A model generated the notes under the pieces. That model had not been told where the DNA came from, searched no databases, and saw only the letters and a program-made list of their open reading frames with translations. Of a stretch of DNA of 64,000 nt, positions 22,695-31,256 are shown piece after piece. The position numbers were made by a program, and so were the translations under genes. The stretch lies in the NCBI RefSeq assembly GCF_900078395.1, contig NZ_FKLA01000009.1, positions 347,305 to 411,304 of the forward strand, given 5' to 3'. Within the stretch, counting starts at the first letter, position 1, and each line of letters begins with the position of its first letter. Source of the stretch: Anaerotruncus rubiinfantis (GTDB lineage: Bacteria > Bacillota > Clostridia > Oscillospirales > Ruminococcaceae).

Positions 22695-22708
22695 GTTCGT
22701 CCTGAACA

Positions 22709-22737
22709 TGGACAGGAATTTTGGAAAATGATATAAT
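22709..22737 (+). promoter_or_regulatory. promoter of the ECF transporter operon
   Basis: TGGACA (22709-22714), a 17-nt spacer, then TATAAT (22732-22737). The predicted start is near 22744, about 350 nt upstream of the first gene. Confidence 0.7.
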
Positions 22738-22743
22738 AAATCC

Positions 22744-23095
22744 AAACAATATGGTATCAAGGAAAACGCGGCTGCCCAAATCGGAAGTGAGTTAATGGAA
22801 AACTCTTGATTTTAGGCGATTTTCCTGCAATTTGGTTTTGCCCACAGACGTATTTTTGTCCTTTTTGAAAGATGAGAATCCATGGCAAAGACGGTTGCTT
22901 TCTAGGAAACGGAAAACCATGCGCGGTATGGTTTTTTTGGAGAAGATTATGCATACTGCATGATTTCCCGCATGACGGCCTGGGCGTTTTGATACTGGAA
23001 GCAGTAATGACGCTGCAGGGAAATTCCCTGGCAGCGCCATTATTTTTTCAGGCGGGATTTTCCGCCTACTCCACAAAGGCGAGGAGATAGAGACT
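22744..23095 (+). promoter_or_regulatory. long structured leader with two intrinsic terminators, possible riboswitch or attenuator
   Basis: The leader contains a closing helix ATCAAG/CTTGAT (about 22755-22809) with an inner GAGTT/AACTC hairpin. Terminator 1 is AAAACCAT / ATGGTTTT (22913-22935 plus T-run), and terminator 2 has a 16-pair stem (23005-23042) with six T. A translation start with GAGGAG follows. Two terminators inside a leader imply conditional read-through. I compared it by eye with TPP, cobalamin, FMN, SAM, lysine, purine, THF and guanidine cores and recognised none. The ORF at 22872-23090 is probably not real. Confidence 0.55.
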
Positions 23096-24847
23096 ATGGG
23101 TAACGAACTGATACGCTTTGACCATGTGTCCTACACCTATCCGGGGGTGGACACGCCGGCGGTGAGGGACGTGTCCCTTTCGATCAATGAAGGGGAAATC
23201 GTGCTGATCACCGGCCCGTCCGGGGCGGGGAAAACCACCCTTTGCTCGATGCTCAACCGTATGATCCCCGAATCCTATGGCGGCGAGGTGAAAGGGACGG
23301 TGAGCATCAAAGGGGCAGACCTTTCGGAATATTCAGTTGGGCAGATGGCCTTCATTTCCGGCATGCTCTTTCAGGACCCGAGCGGGCAGCTCACCTGCCC
23401 CACGGTGGGCGATGAGATCGCTTTCGGTCCGGAAAACCGGGGCCTTCCGGTGGAGGAGATCAACGCCCTGATCGACCGGTATATCGGATACGTCAACATG
23501 CGGCACCTGATCGACCGGCCGCCCCAGGCACTTTCCGGAGGGCAGCAGCAGTCGGTCGCATACGCGGCTGTGCTGGCGATGGAGCCGGAGATTTACATAC
23601 TGGATGAACCGACTTCAAACCTCGACCCGCTCGGCAGTGACCTGGTGTTCAGCCTGATCAAGAAGGTGACTGGTGATAAAAATAAGACCGCCATCATCGT
23701 GGAGCACAAGCTTGAAAAGATTATCGACATGGTCGACCGGCTGGTCGTCATGGATAAAGGGCGGATCGTCTTTGACGGTAAACCGGAACAGGTGCTGACC
23801 CATTACCGAGAATTGATGGAAATCGGAGTGGCGGCTCCGCAGATCATCCAGGTCTTTAACCGGCTCAAAGACGCCGGGAAGGCGGATCTGGCGCTTACGA
23901 CCAACCTTGCAAAAGCGGTTGCGGAGCTTTCCGGAGCGCTTCCAGGAAAGCTTCCGCAGGAGCGGCTTGACACGGTGGGCGAGGGCTTTCCCGAGCCAGC
24001 CCGGTATGAAAAGCCGGTCATTGAGGTGCGCGGCCTGCGCTTCGGCTACAATTCCGAGGTGGAGGTGCTGCACGGCATTGATATGGACATTTATGAAGGG
24101 GAGTTTTTGTCGATCGTAGGGCAGAACGGCTCCGGCAAGACCACCATTGTCAAGCATTTCAACGGACTGCTCAAACCGACGGGCGGAAGCGTGAAGGTTT
24201 TCGGCACCGAAACGCGCGACACCACGGTGGCGGGGCTGTCCCAGAAGGTGGGTTACTGCTTCCAGAACCCGGACCACCAGATCTTCTCGTCGGTGGTGCG
24301 CGATGAGATCTGTTACGGGCCAAAGAACCTTGGCTGGCCGCAGGAAAAGATTGACAAGACGGTGGGCGAGGTCGGGAAAATGCTGCACATTGACGACCTG
24401 TTTGACCAGAACCCCTACAACCTGAGCAAGGGCCAGCGTCAGCAGATCGCGGTGGCGGCGATCCTCGCGATGGAGCCGGACGTTCTGATAGTCGACGAGC
24501 CGACGACCGGGCAGGACCCGCGCCAGAGCCATGAGATGATGGACATGGTGAAATGGCTCAACAAGGAGCTGCACAAGACCATCGTAGTCATCACCCACGA
24601 TATGAGCATCGCCGCGGAATACTCCGACCGGATCATCGTGATGCATAACGGTACCGTTATTGCGCAGGGATCCCCGCGCGATGTGTTTGCACAGGAAAAG
24701 CTGCTCAATTCGTCCAATCTGGAATCCCCGCAGGTGACCCGCCTTTTGCAGCAGGCCGGGATCACAAGCCCGACGGCGATCAATGTGGAGGAAGCGATGC
24801 AGCTGCTCTCAGAACTTACATTTGAAACGGCGGGGGTGCATGCGTAA
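23096..24847 (+). CDS. ecfA: ECF transporter energy-coupling ATPases fused in one chain (EcfA1-EcfA2)
   Basis: The 583-residue protein has two complete ABC domains. Domain 1: Walker A GPSGAGKTTLCSML (about 40), signature LSGGQQQSVAYA, Walker B YILDEPTSNLDP. Domain 2: GQNGSGKTTIVKHFN (about 342), NLSKGQRQQIAVAA, LIVDEPTTGQDP. Each has the ECF-type Q-loop (LFQDPSGQLTC, CFQNPDHQIFSS). The two ATPases are normally separate genes, although fused forms are common. It is the first gene of the operon and overlaps ecfT by 1 bp. Confidence 0.93.
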   Translation: MGNELIRFDHVSYTYPGVDTPAVRDVSLSINEGEIVLITGPSGAGKTTLCSMLNRMIPESYGGEVKGTVSIKGADLSEYSVGQMAFISGMLFQDPSGQLTCPTVGDEIAFGPENRGLPVEEINALIDRYIGYVNMRHLIDRPPQALSGGQQQSVAYAAVLAMEPEIYILDEPTSNLDPLGSDLVFSLIKKVTGDKNKTAIIVEHKLEKIIDMVDRLVVMDKGRIVFDGKPEQVLTHYRELMEIGVAAPQIIQVFNRLKDAGKADLALTTNLAKAVAELSGALPGKLPQERLDTVGEGFPEPARYEKPVIEVRGLRFGYNSEVEVLHGIDMDIYEGEFLSIVGQNGSGKTTIVKHFNGLLKPTGGSVKVFGTETRDTTVAGLSQKVGYCFQNPDHQIFSSVVRDEICYGPKNLGWPQEKIDKTVGEVGKMLHIDDLFDQNPYNLSKGQRQQIAVAAILAMEPDVLIVDEPTTGQDPRQSHEMMDMVKWLNKELHKTIVVITHDMSIAAEYSDRIIVMHNGTVIAQGSPRDVFAQEKLLNSSNLESPQVTRLLQQAGITSPTAINVEEAMQLLSELTFETAGVHA

Positions 24848-25665
24848 TGAATAAAGCGGTGGAAAAGTCCTTTTTATACAGCCTGGACCCGCGGACCAAG
24901 ATGCTCCTGCTATTGATCCTGATTTTTGTCGGGGTTATGGTGATGGACCCGTTTTTGACCATCGTTATGATGGCGGGCGCCTATGCCATGTACCGGGTTT
25001 CCGGCATCAGCCACAAGGAGGTCAAACGGATCACAAAGCCGCTCCTGCTGGCGTTTATCCTCTTTTTCCTTTTAAACTTCCCGTTTGCGACGCCGCTCCC
25101 GAATGAACAGGTCTTTTTCTACCTGCTCCCAAATCAGACGATCCCGATCACCATGACCGGCATCCTGACCGGCTTTGGAAACGGGCTGCGGTTCATCCTG
25201 TTCATCTGGATCGCGGACCTGATCACAACAGTGACCCCTACCGGAGATATCGTGCTCGCGCTCAACAAGGCGCGCATCCCGCCGGAGGCGTCGATCGCGA
25301 TCGGGATTGCGTTTTCCTATATCCCGGTGCTGAAAAAAGAAATCAGCACGGTCATCGAGGCGCAGAAATCCCGCGGCGCGAATTTTGAAAGCAAAAACCC
25401 CTACAAAAAGGTGAAGGCGTATATCCCGGTCATCGTCCCAGGACTGTTCATTTCCATTATGAAGGGGCGTGAAATCGCCCGTGCGATCGAAGCGCGCGGA
25501 TTTACCTATGACCCGGTGAACCGCACCTACCGCAATGAAATCCGGTTTAAAGGCCGCGATTTCGCGGTGATTGCGATTATGCTAGCGGCGTTTGCAGTGG
25601 TCGCCTATTTCAGTATTGGTAAGGGCTGGTTTGGCACAAGGTTTGTCTACGACCTGTTGGCCTGA
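24847..25665 (+). CDS. ecfT: ECF transporter transmembrane component EcfT
   Basis: The 272-residue membrane protein has about five to six helices, starting LYSLDPRTKMLLLLILIFVG. It has the EcfT coupling motifs EAQKSRGANFES and AIEARGFTYDP (Ala-Arg-Gly signatures that contact the ATPases). It links the ATPase pair to the substrate-binding S component. Confidence 0.92.
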   Translation: MNKAVEKSFLYSLDPRTKMLLLLILIFVGVMVMDPFLTIVMMAGAYAMYRVSGISHKEVKRITKPLLLAFILFFLLNFPFATPLPNEQVFFYLLPNQTIPITMTGILTGFGNGLRFILFIWIADLITTVTPTGDIVLALNKARIPPEASIAIGIAFSYIPVLKKEISTVIEAQKSRGANFESKNPYKKVKAYIPVIVPGLFISIMKGREIARAIEARGFTYDPVNRTYRNEIRFKGRDFAVIAIMLAAFAVVAYFSIGKGWFGTRFVYDLLA

Positions 25666-25706
25666 TTGCCCTTAAAGACATTGAATCTTAAAGTGAGGTG
25701 TAAAGC

Positions 25707-25934
25707 ATGGACAAAAAGGCAAAGTTGGGTTTGGTAGGACTTGCGGCATTATTTGTGTTCTTTGTCGCGTTCAGGCAGTTTTACCAGAAAGGCGCGAAAC
25801 TTCTGGCAGACCTGTTCCCGTGGAACTGGATTGCGCTGGTGGTGATCCTCGTGCTGCTCGGATGGTACGCTTATCGGGTGACCCATAAGAAGGACGGTAA
25901 AAAAGAGGAAATTGAGGAGAAACCCGGCGAATAA
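25707..25934 (+). CDS. small two-helix membrane protein in the ECF operon
   Basis: The 75-residue protein has two hydrophobic helices (LGLVGLAALFVFFVAF and WIALVVILVLLGWYAYRV) and a charged Lys/Glu tail. It starts at an ATG after GTGAGGTG and lies between ecfT and the S component, so it is probably an accessory or assembly subunit. I know of no named family. Confidence 0.6.
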   Translation: MDKKAKLGLVGLAALFVFFVAFRQFYQKGAKLLADLFPWNWIALVVILVLLGWYAYRVTHKKDGKKEEIEEKPGE

Positions 25935-26026
25935 TCCTTTCCAAACGGAAATCCAAGGCCCAATAGTTTAAGCTGTGGCGGGCCGGAAACGGCAGAGCCG
26001 GCACAGCGCTGAAAGGATGGTAGTAT

Positions 26027-26590
26027 ATGGCAGAGAACAAATTGGATGTAAAGACCAGGAAACCCTTTTTAACCTCGAACCAAATCGGCCTTGCGGCGGC
26101 CTTTGGTGGCGCGGCGTTCGCATTCCGCGCGCTGGGGATCGCGGTTCCCCTGGTGCCCCCGCTGGTCATGGATCCGGGCGCGCTGATGCCCTGCCTGGCA
26201 GGCATGGCAGGCGGGCCGGTCGTGGGCGCGATTGTAGGCATCGCGCGTGGCATCCCTTCCGGCACGCCGATTGTAGACCTCTGGGCGCAGCCGATCAAGG
26301 GTATTTACTGGGCGTTTATCTGGACGCATGTCATTTTGAAAATTGAGGACACCAAGAAACGCTGGATTGTTTTCGGCATCCTGACCTTCCTGCTCCAGTT
26401 CTTTGTGGAACAGGTCATGTTCACCTGGGGCAACGCGACGCTGCTCAAGCTGTATCCATTCTATCCGACCTGGCCGTTCACCCTGGCCTGGTACGCGGTC
26501 CTCTATTCGATCTTCCAGTTTATCATCTTCGCGGCGCTGATCAAGGCGTTCCCGGGGCTCTTCAACTGGAAAACCAACAAGACAAAATAG
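26027..26590 (+). CDS. putative ECF substrate-binding (S) component
   Basis: The 187-residue integral membrane protein has about five to six helices (IGLAAAFGGAAFAFRALGIA, GALMPCLAGMAGGPVVGAIV, WIVFGILTFLLQFFVEQVMF, WYAVLYSIFQFIIFAALI). Size, helix number and position after ecfA-ecfT fit an S component, though the usual AxxxA motif in helix 1 is only loosely present (AAAFGGAAFA). The substrate cannot be read from sequence. The downstream peptidases suggest a peptide or amino-acid derivative. Confidence 0.6.
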   Translation: MAENKLDVKTRKPFLTSNQIGLAAAFGGAAFAFRALGIAVPLVPPLVMDPGALMPCLAGMAGGPVVGAIVGIARGIPSGTPIVDLWAQPIKGIYWAFIWTHVILKIEDTKKRWIVFGILTFLLQFFVEQVMFTWGNATLLKLYPFYPTWPFTLAWYAVLYSIFQFIIFAALIKAFPGLFNWKTNKTK

Positions 26591-26632
26591 CGGGTAATCA
26601 ATCCCGCGCATCCCTAAATGGAAAACCTGCCT

Positions 26633-26662
26633 CTGCGGGCCGGAAAGCGTTTCGGCCCGCAG
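26633..26662 (+). promoter_or_regulatory. intercistronic hairpin
   Basis: CTGCGGGCCG pairs with CGGCCCGCAG (10 bp) between the S component and the M20 peptidase. It has no T-run and separates the transporter half from the enzyme half of the operon. Confidence 0.5.
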
Positions 26663-26707
26663 GGCAAAAATTTTAGCTGCCCTTGCGAAAGGAATGGTGC
26701 TTGCGGT

Positions 26708-27952
26708 ATGGAGAAAAAACAGTTGCGGGAACTTGTGGAGAGCAAGAAAGATCAACTTCTGGAGCTTTGCCAGCAGCTGATCCGGATTCCGAGCGTGAAC
26801 CCGCCCGGGGAGATGGAAGCGGTCACCGCATTCATCTGCGACTACCTGAAGGCGCATGGGATCGCTTGTGAAATTCTGCGTCCAACGCCTCAAACGCCCA
26901 ATATTGTGGCGCGCATGGGACGACCGGGCGGAAGGCGCCTGCTGCTGAACGGACACTCGGATGTGGTGCCGGTGGGCAATCTGGAAAAATGGGACTTTGA
27001 TCCCTTCTGCGGCGAAATCCGCGACGGCAAAATTCTGGGCCGGGGCACTTCCGACATGAAGTGCGGCCTGGCGGGGCTTTTGTTTGTCATGGGGCTGCTC
27101 GCGGAAGAAAAGGCCGACCTTGGCGGCGAACTGCTGCTCACCGTCGTCCCGGATGAGGAGGTCAGCGGCGCGTGGGGAACCAAATGGCTGGTGGAAAGCG
27201 GGGCAGTCACCGGAGACGCCTGCCTGATCGCGGAGCCGACCGGTTACTTCAACTGCGAGATTGGGCAGAAAGGAAGCTGCTGGATTCAGCTTTCGGTTTC
27301 GGGCACGCCCGCGCATGGGAGCCTTTCCCCCTTTGTCGGGGATAATGCGATTGTGAAGCTGATGCGGATTTTAAACCGCATTGAACAGATCCGGGAGATC
27401 GTGCCGCGCTACGACGACGAGGTCGCGCGGGTGATGGAGGAGTCCCGCGCAATGGCCAAGCGGCTGCTCACCGCGCCCGGCGCGCAGCATGTGCTCAACC
27501 ACTGCTCGGTCAACATCGGAAAGATCAGCGGCGGCACCAAAGTGAACATGGTGCCGGATTCTGCATACGCCGAGGTGGATGTGCGCATCCCGCTCGGTGT
27601 CACCAGTGAAATGGTGGAGGAAAAGCTGCTGCTTATCATAAAGGAAGCGGGTGTGGACGGGGTCGAATACAGCTTTGGCTGGAAGAGCGAGCCAAACTGC
27701 ACCGACCAGAAGGCGGAGATTGTAGAGGCAGTTGCGCAGAACGTGCAGGAGGTTTGGGGAGAACCGCTCAACCGCACCTATCAGTGGGCCAGCAGCGACG
27801 CGCGCTTCTTCCGCTACGCGGGCATCCCGACCCTGCAGTACGGCCCCGCCAATCTGGAAGGCGTGCACGCCTATAACGAAACGGTTGACGTGCAGGACGT
27901 GATCAACGCGGCGAAGGTGTATATCGGCGCGATCACCGACTACCTCGGCTGA
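26708..27952 (+). CDS. M20-family zinc peptidase/deacylase (ArgE/DapE type)
   Basis: The 414-residue protein starts MEKKQLRELVESKK. The M20 signatures are GHSDVVPVGN with WDFDPF, GRGTSDMKCGLAG (bridging Asp), PDEEVSGAWGTKW (catalytic Glu pair) and LIAEPTG. The lid dimerisation domain lies in the middle (GTPAHGSLSPFVGDNAI), and a late metal His is in LEGVHAYNE. These enzymes hydrolyse N-acyl amino acids or short peptides. It is followed after 11 bp by the racemase gene. Confidence 0.9.
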   Translation: MEKKQLRELVESKKDQLLELCQQLIRIPSVNPPGEMEAVTAFICDYLKAHGIACEILRPTPQTPNIVARMGRPGGRRLLLNGHSDVVPVGNLEKWDFDPFCGEIRDGKILGRGTSDMKCGLAGLLFVMGLLAEEKADLGGELLLTVVPDEEVSGAWGTKWLVESGAVTGDACLIAEPTGYFNCEIGQKGSCWIQLSVSGTPAHGSLSPFVGDNAIVKLMRILNRIEQIREIVPRYDDEVARVMEESRAMAKRLLTAPGAQHVLNHCSVNIGKISGGTKVNMVPDSAYAEVDVRIPLGVTSEMVEEKLLLIIKEAGVDGVEYSFGWKSEPNCTDQKAEIVEAVAQNVQEVWGEPLNRTYQWASSDARFFRYAGIPTLQYGPANLEGVHAYNETVDVQDVINAAKVYIGAITDYLG

Positions 27953-27963
27953 GGGAGGCCTGT

Positions 27964-28626
27964 ATGGAGAAAAGATGGAGAGTCGGGGTCATCCGCGTGG
28001 TGACCCAGCATGACCCTGTGTTGATGAAGCTGCACGGGGAGCTGATCGAACGGTACTTTCCCATGCTGGAGACCGAGTCCCGCTGTATCCCGGATCAGCC
28101 GATGGGTATCCATGATCCCGAAAGCAAGGCGGTGGCCATCCCCAAGATCCTTGAGACCGCGAAGCTGTTTTCCGGGATCGATGTGCTGGTGGTGAGCTGT
28201 GCCGATGACCCGGGCATCACCGAGCTGCGCGCGGAGATGGATATCCCAGTGGTGGGCGCGGGCTCTTCGGTGGCGGCAATCGCGCGGCGCTGCGGTGGAC
28301 GCGCGGGGATTTTGGGGATCACCGACTACGTGCCGGACCCGTATGTGGAGATTTTAGGAGAAGGGCTTTTGAATCTCGGCAGGCCCGTGGGCGTCAGCTC
28401 GACCCTTGATCTGATGACGCCAGACGGCGAGGCAAGCGTCTTTGCACATGCTGTGAAATTGCGGGAAGCGGGCGCCGGATCGATCGCGCTGGCCTGTACC
28501 GGGCTGAGCACCATCGGTGCGTCAGCCCGGCTGGAACGGCACTGCGGCATCCCTGTGATAGACCCTGTGATGGCGGAAGGGCTGTTTGCCTTTTATGAAT
28601 GCCGGCGGCGGCATCCGATAAAATGA
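27964..28626 (+). CDS. Asp/Glu/hydantoin racemase superfamily protein
   Basis: The 220-residue protein has the two catalytic Cys of the family, VLVVSCADDPGI and SIALACTGLSTIG, in symmetrical positions. It also has PVVGAGSSVAAIA between them. Members epimerise aspartate, glutamate or hydantoins without cofactor. With an M20 deacylase next door, a D/L-amino-acid or hydantoin route is plausible. Confidence 0.85.
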   Translation: MEKRWRVGVIRVVTQHDPVLMKLHGELIERYFPMLETESRCIPDQPMGIHDPESKAVAIPKILETAKLFSGIDVLVVSCADDPGITELRAEMDIPVVGAGSSVAAIARRCGGRAGILGITDYVPDPYVEILGEGLLNLGRPVGVSSTLDLMTPDGEASVFAHAVKLREAGAGSIALACTGLSTIGASARLERHCGIPVIDPVMAEGLFAFYECRRRHPIK

Positions 28627-28687
28627 ACATCCGCACGCGGCCCGGTGGATAACCGGCGCCGCCCGCGGGCGGAAAGGGAGGAACCCC

Positions 28688-29623
28688 ATGCTAACCAGGC
28701 AAGTGATAGAAGTATTTGACCTGCTGGACCGGGCGGACGCGTCGGGCGAAGGTGCGAAAGCGTATCTGGAAAGGCTGGGCGCACAGCAGGTTGTGGTCAA
28801 GCGGATGGCGCATGAAGACCATGCGACCGATTTTGTTCGGGTGTGCATCCCCGGCAGCAATGGGAGGGTGAAGGGCGGCCCCGCGCCAACCATCGGAATT
28901 CTGGGCCGGCTCGGCGGACTGGGCGCGCGTCCGGAGATGACCGGCTTTGTTTCGGACGGAGACGGCGCGCTGGCAGCGCTTTCCGTTGCATCGAAACTTC
29001 TCGATATGCAGAACAAGGGCGACTTTCTCGAAGGGGATGTCGTCGTCTGCACGCATATCTGTCCGGACGCGCCCACCCAGCCGCATGAGCCGGTCCCGTT
29101 TATGGGTTCCCCGGTGGACATGGCGGATATGAACGCCATGGAGGTGGAGGATGGGATGGATGCGATCCTCTCGATCGACACCACCAAGGGCAACCGGATC
29201 ATCAACCATAATGGATTTGCGATTTCCCCGACCGTGAAGGACGGCTATATCCTGCGGGTGAGCGAGCCGCTGCTCGATGTGATGCAAACGGTCACCGGCA
29301 GGCCGCCGCAGGTGTTTGCAATCACCCAGCAGGATATCACCCCCTATGGGAATGGCCTTTATCATCTTAACAGCGTGATGCAGCCCTGCACCGCGACCAG
29401 CGCGCCGGTGGTGGGAGTTGCGATTACGACTCAGATGATGGTGCCAGGCTGCGCCACCGGAGCGACCCATTGCGCCGATGTGGAAGCGGCGGCGCGTTTC
29501 GCGCTGGAGGTGGCAAAGGCCTTTGGCCGCGGAAAATGCGCGTTCTATGACGAGGCGGAATATGCCCGGATCGTCAGAAAATATGGCCCAATGTCCCATT
29601 TCAGGACGCAGGGGGAAGTGTGA
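28688..29623 (+). CDS. DUF1177 family protein
   Basis: A 311-residue protein (MLTRQVIEVFDLLDRADASG) has GSNGRVKGGPAPTIGILGRL, HICPDAPTQPHEPVPFMGSP, EDGMDAILSIDTTKGNRII and ATGATHCADVEAAARFALEV. This is the DUF1177 family as I know it, of unknown activity and often next to AroM-like genes and peptide or amino-acid genes, as here. The many conserved His/Asp/Glu suggest a metal site. The AroM-like gene starts 8 bp after its stop codon. Confidence 0.75.
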   Translation: MLTRQVIEVFDLLDRADASGEGAKAYLERLGAQQVVVKRMAHEDHATDFVRVCIPGSNGRVKGGPAPTIGILGRLGGLGARPEMTGFVSDGDGALAALSVASKLLDMQNKGDFLEGDVVVCTHICPDAPTQPHEPVPFMGSPVDMADMNAMEVEDGMDAILSIDTTKGNRIINHNGFAISPTVKDGYILRVSEPLLDVMQTVTGRPPQVFAITQQDITPYGNGLYHLNSVMQPCTATSAPVVGVAITTQMMVPGCATGATHCADVEAAARFALEVAKAFGRGKCAFYDEAEYARIVRKYGPMSHFRTQGEV

Positions 29624-29630
29624 GACACCT

Positions 29631-30296
29631 ATGCGGAAATTGATCGGGGCGATTACTATCGGGCAGTCCCCGCGTGACGATGTGGTTCCGGAGATGGAAG
29701 CGCTGCTGGACGGCGTGACCTTTTTACAGTCGGGGGTGTTGGACGGCCTGACAAAGGACGAAATCGCGGCGCTTGCCCCAACGGCTGGAGAGGAGCTGCT
29801 GGTTTCCCGCCTGCGGGACGGAGGCTGGGTCCGGATGGGGGAAGGAAAAATCCTCCCCATCGTACAGCACAGGATTGACGCGCTGCAAAAGCAGGGCGTG
29901 GAGCTCATTGTGCTGCTCTGTACCGGGAAGTTTCCAGACGTCTTTTGTTCACAGGTGCCGCTCATCTTCCCGCAGAGGCTGCTTTACGGCGTGGCGCCGC
30001 ATCTGGCGGAGCATATCGGGGTGGTGAATCCCGACGCGGGGCAGCTCGCACAGTGCCGGGAAAACTGGGGCGCGGTCGCCAAAAAGGTGACCGCGGTCAG
30101 CGCAAACCCGTATGAAGGGGCCGCCGGGTTGGAGGATGCCGCCGCGCGGCTTGTGGAGGCGGGTGCGCAGATCTGTGTGCTCGACTGCATTGGCTACAGC
30201 CGGGAGATGAAGGAGCGGCTGCGCGCGTTGACCGGGCTGCCGGTGATTCTGCCGCGCACGCTGCTCGCGCGGGTGCTTGCTGAGATGACAGACTGA
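29631..30296 (+). CDS. AroM-like protein
   Basis: The 221-residue protein starts MRKLIGAITIGQSPRDDVVP, the family hallmark. VLLCTGKFPDVF and VLDCIGYSREMKERL hold two Cys in positions like those of the Asp/Glu racemase fold. AroM's biochemical role is unsettled. Its pairing with DUF1177 and peptidases suggests amino-acid metabolism rather than aromatic synthesis. Confidence 0.85.
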   Translation: MRKLIGAITIGQSPRDDVVPEMEALLDGVTFLQSGVLDGLTKDEIAALAPTAGEELLVSRLRDGGWVRMGEGKILPIVQHRIDALQKQGVELIVLLCTGKFPDVFCSQVPLIFPQRLLYGVAPHLAEHIGVVNPDAGQLAQCRENWGAVAKKVTAVSANPYEGAAGLEDAAARLVEAGAQICVLDCIGYSREMKERLRALTGLPVILPRTLLARVLAEMTD

Positions 30297-30352
30297 AAAA
30301 GCCGGGGCGGGGAATTGACCCGTTCCGGCTTTCTCTGGAAAGGAAGGAAAAC

Positions 30353-31237
30353 GTGGACCTATTTGATGCTGCAAAAAAGGTGTTGGAAAATAACATGGGG
30401 GTAAAGCCCGGGGAACCGGTGCTGATCGTCACCGACGACGAGAAACTCCCAATCGGGCAGGCGCTCTACCGGGCGGCGTGCGCGCTGGGCGCCGAGGCCG
30501 CGCTTGCTGTAACGCCGCCCGCGCCGGTGGTCTGCCCGACCGCCCAGTCGATCACCCACACGGCGGCCCGCATTGAAGCGGTCAAGTCCGGCGCGCGGGT
30601 GGCGACCATGCCCGGCATCACCGAAAAGATGTTCCGGGAGGGCGCGATCACGGCCGATTACGCGCGGGTGCGGGAGCTCACGGTGCGGCTGACCGAATTG
30701 CTGACCCGCGCGGAGCGGGCGGTGCTTGAGAAAAACGGCCGCACCTTGACTTTGGCGCTCGGCGGCCGGAACGGGATTCCCAGCACCGGGATCTACCGCA
30801 ATGCGGGAGAAAGCGGGAACCTGCCGTCGGGCGAAGCGTATATCGCGCCGCTTGAGGACGGTTCGGACGGGACAATGGAGATCGACGGATCGATGGTAGG
30901 AATCGGAAAGCTCGACAGCCCGCTTACCATCACGGTGGAAAAAGGCAGGCTTCGTGAAATTTCCGGTCAGGGCGCGGAGAAGCTTGCGGTGCTTTTCGAG
31001 AACGAACAGAACGGCACCCTCTGCGAGCTTGGGATCGGCACGAATGAAAAGGCGGCCCTCTGTGGGATCGTCCTGGAGGACGAAAAGGTTTATGGCACCG
31101 TGCATCTGGCGTTCGGGACCAATCTTTCGTTCGGCGGCACCGTGAAGGCGGGATGCCATCTGGACGGCGTAATCCTGCGCCCCACGCTGTCGCTTGATGG
31201 AATGACGGTGCTGCGGAATGGAGAATTTCAATTGTAA
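30353..31237 (+). CDS. M29-like (AmpS-type) aminopeptidase
   Basis: A GTG start after GGAAGGAAA opens a 294-residue protein. It has LGGRNGIPSTGIYRNAGESG, then NLPSGEAYIAPLEDGSDGTM (the metal-binding Glu region of M29 peptidases), AEKLAVLFEN, CELGIGTNEKA and GTVHLAFGTNLSFGGTV (later His/Glu ligands). It is shorter than classical M29 enzymes (about 370-410), with a reduced N-terminal part. It probably releases N-terminal residues from small peptides in the cytoplasm. Confidence 0.75.
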   Translation: MDLFDAAKKVLENNMGVKPGEPVLIVTDDEKLPIGQALYRAACALGAEAALAVTPPAPVVCPTAQSITHTAARIEAVKSGARVATMPGITEKMFREGAITADYARVRELTVRLTELLTRAERAVLEKNGRTLTLALGGRNGIPSTGIYRNAGESGNLPSGEAYIAPLEDGSDGTMEIDGSMVGIGKLDSPLTITVEKGRLREISGQGAEKLAVLFENEQNGTLCELGIGTNEKAALCGIVLEDEKVYGTVHLAFGTNLSFGGTVKAGCHLDGVILRPTLSLDGMTVLRNGEFQL

Positions 31238-31256
31238 ATGGAGGACAGGCGAAAAA

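Noticed and set aside
22872..23090. 72-codon ORF in the ECF operon leader
   Set aside because: It covers both terminator hairpins, lacks a ribosome binding site and has no family likeness. The region is better read as an RNA leader.
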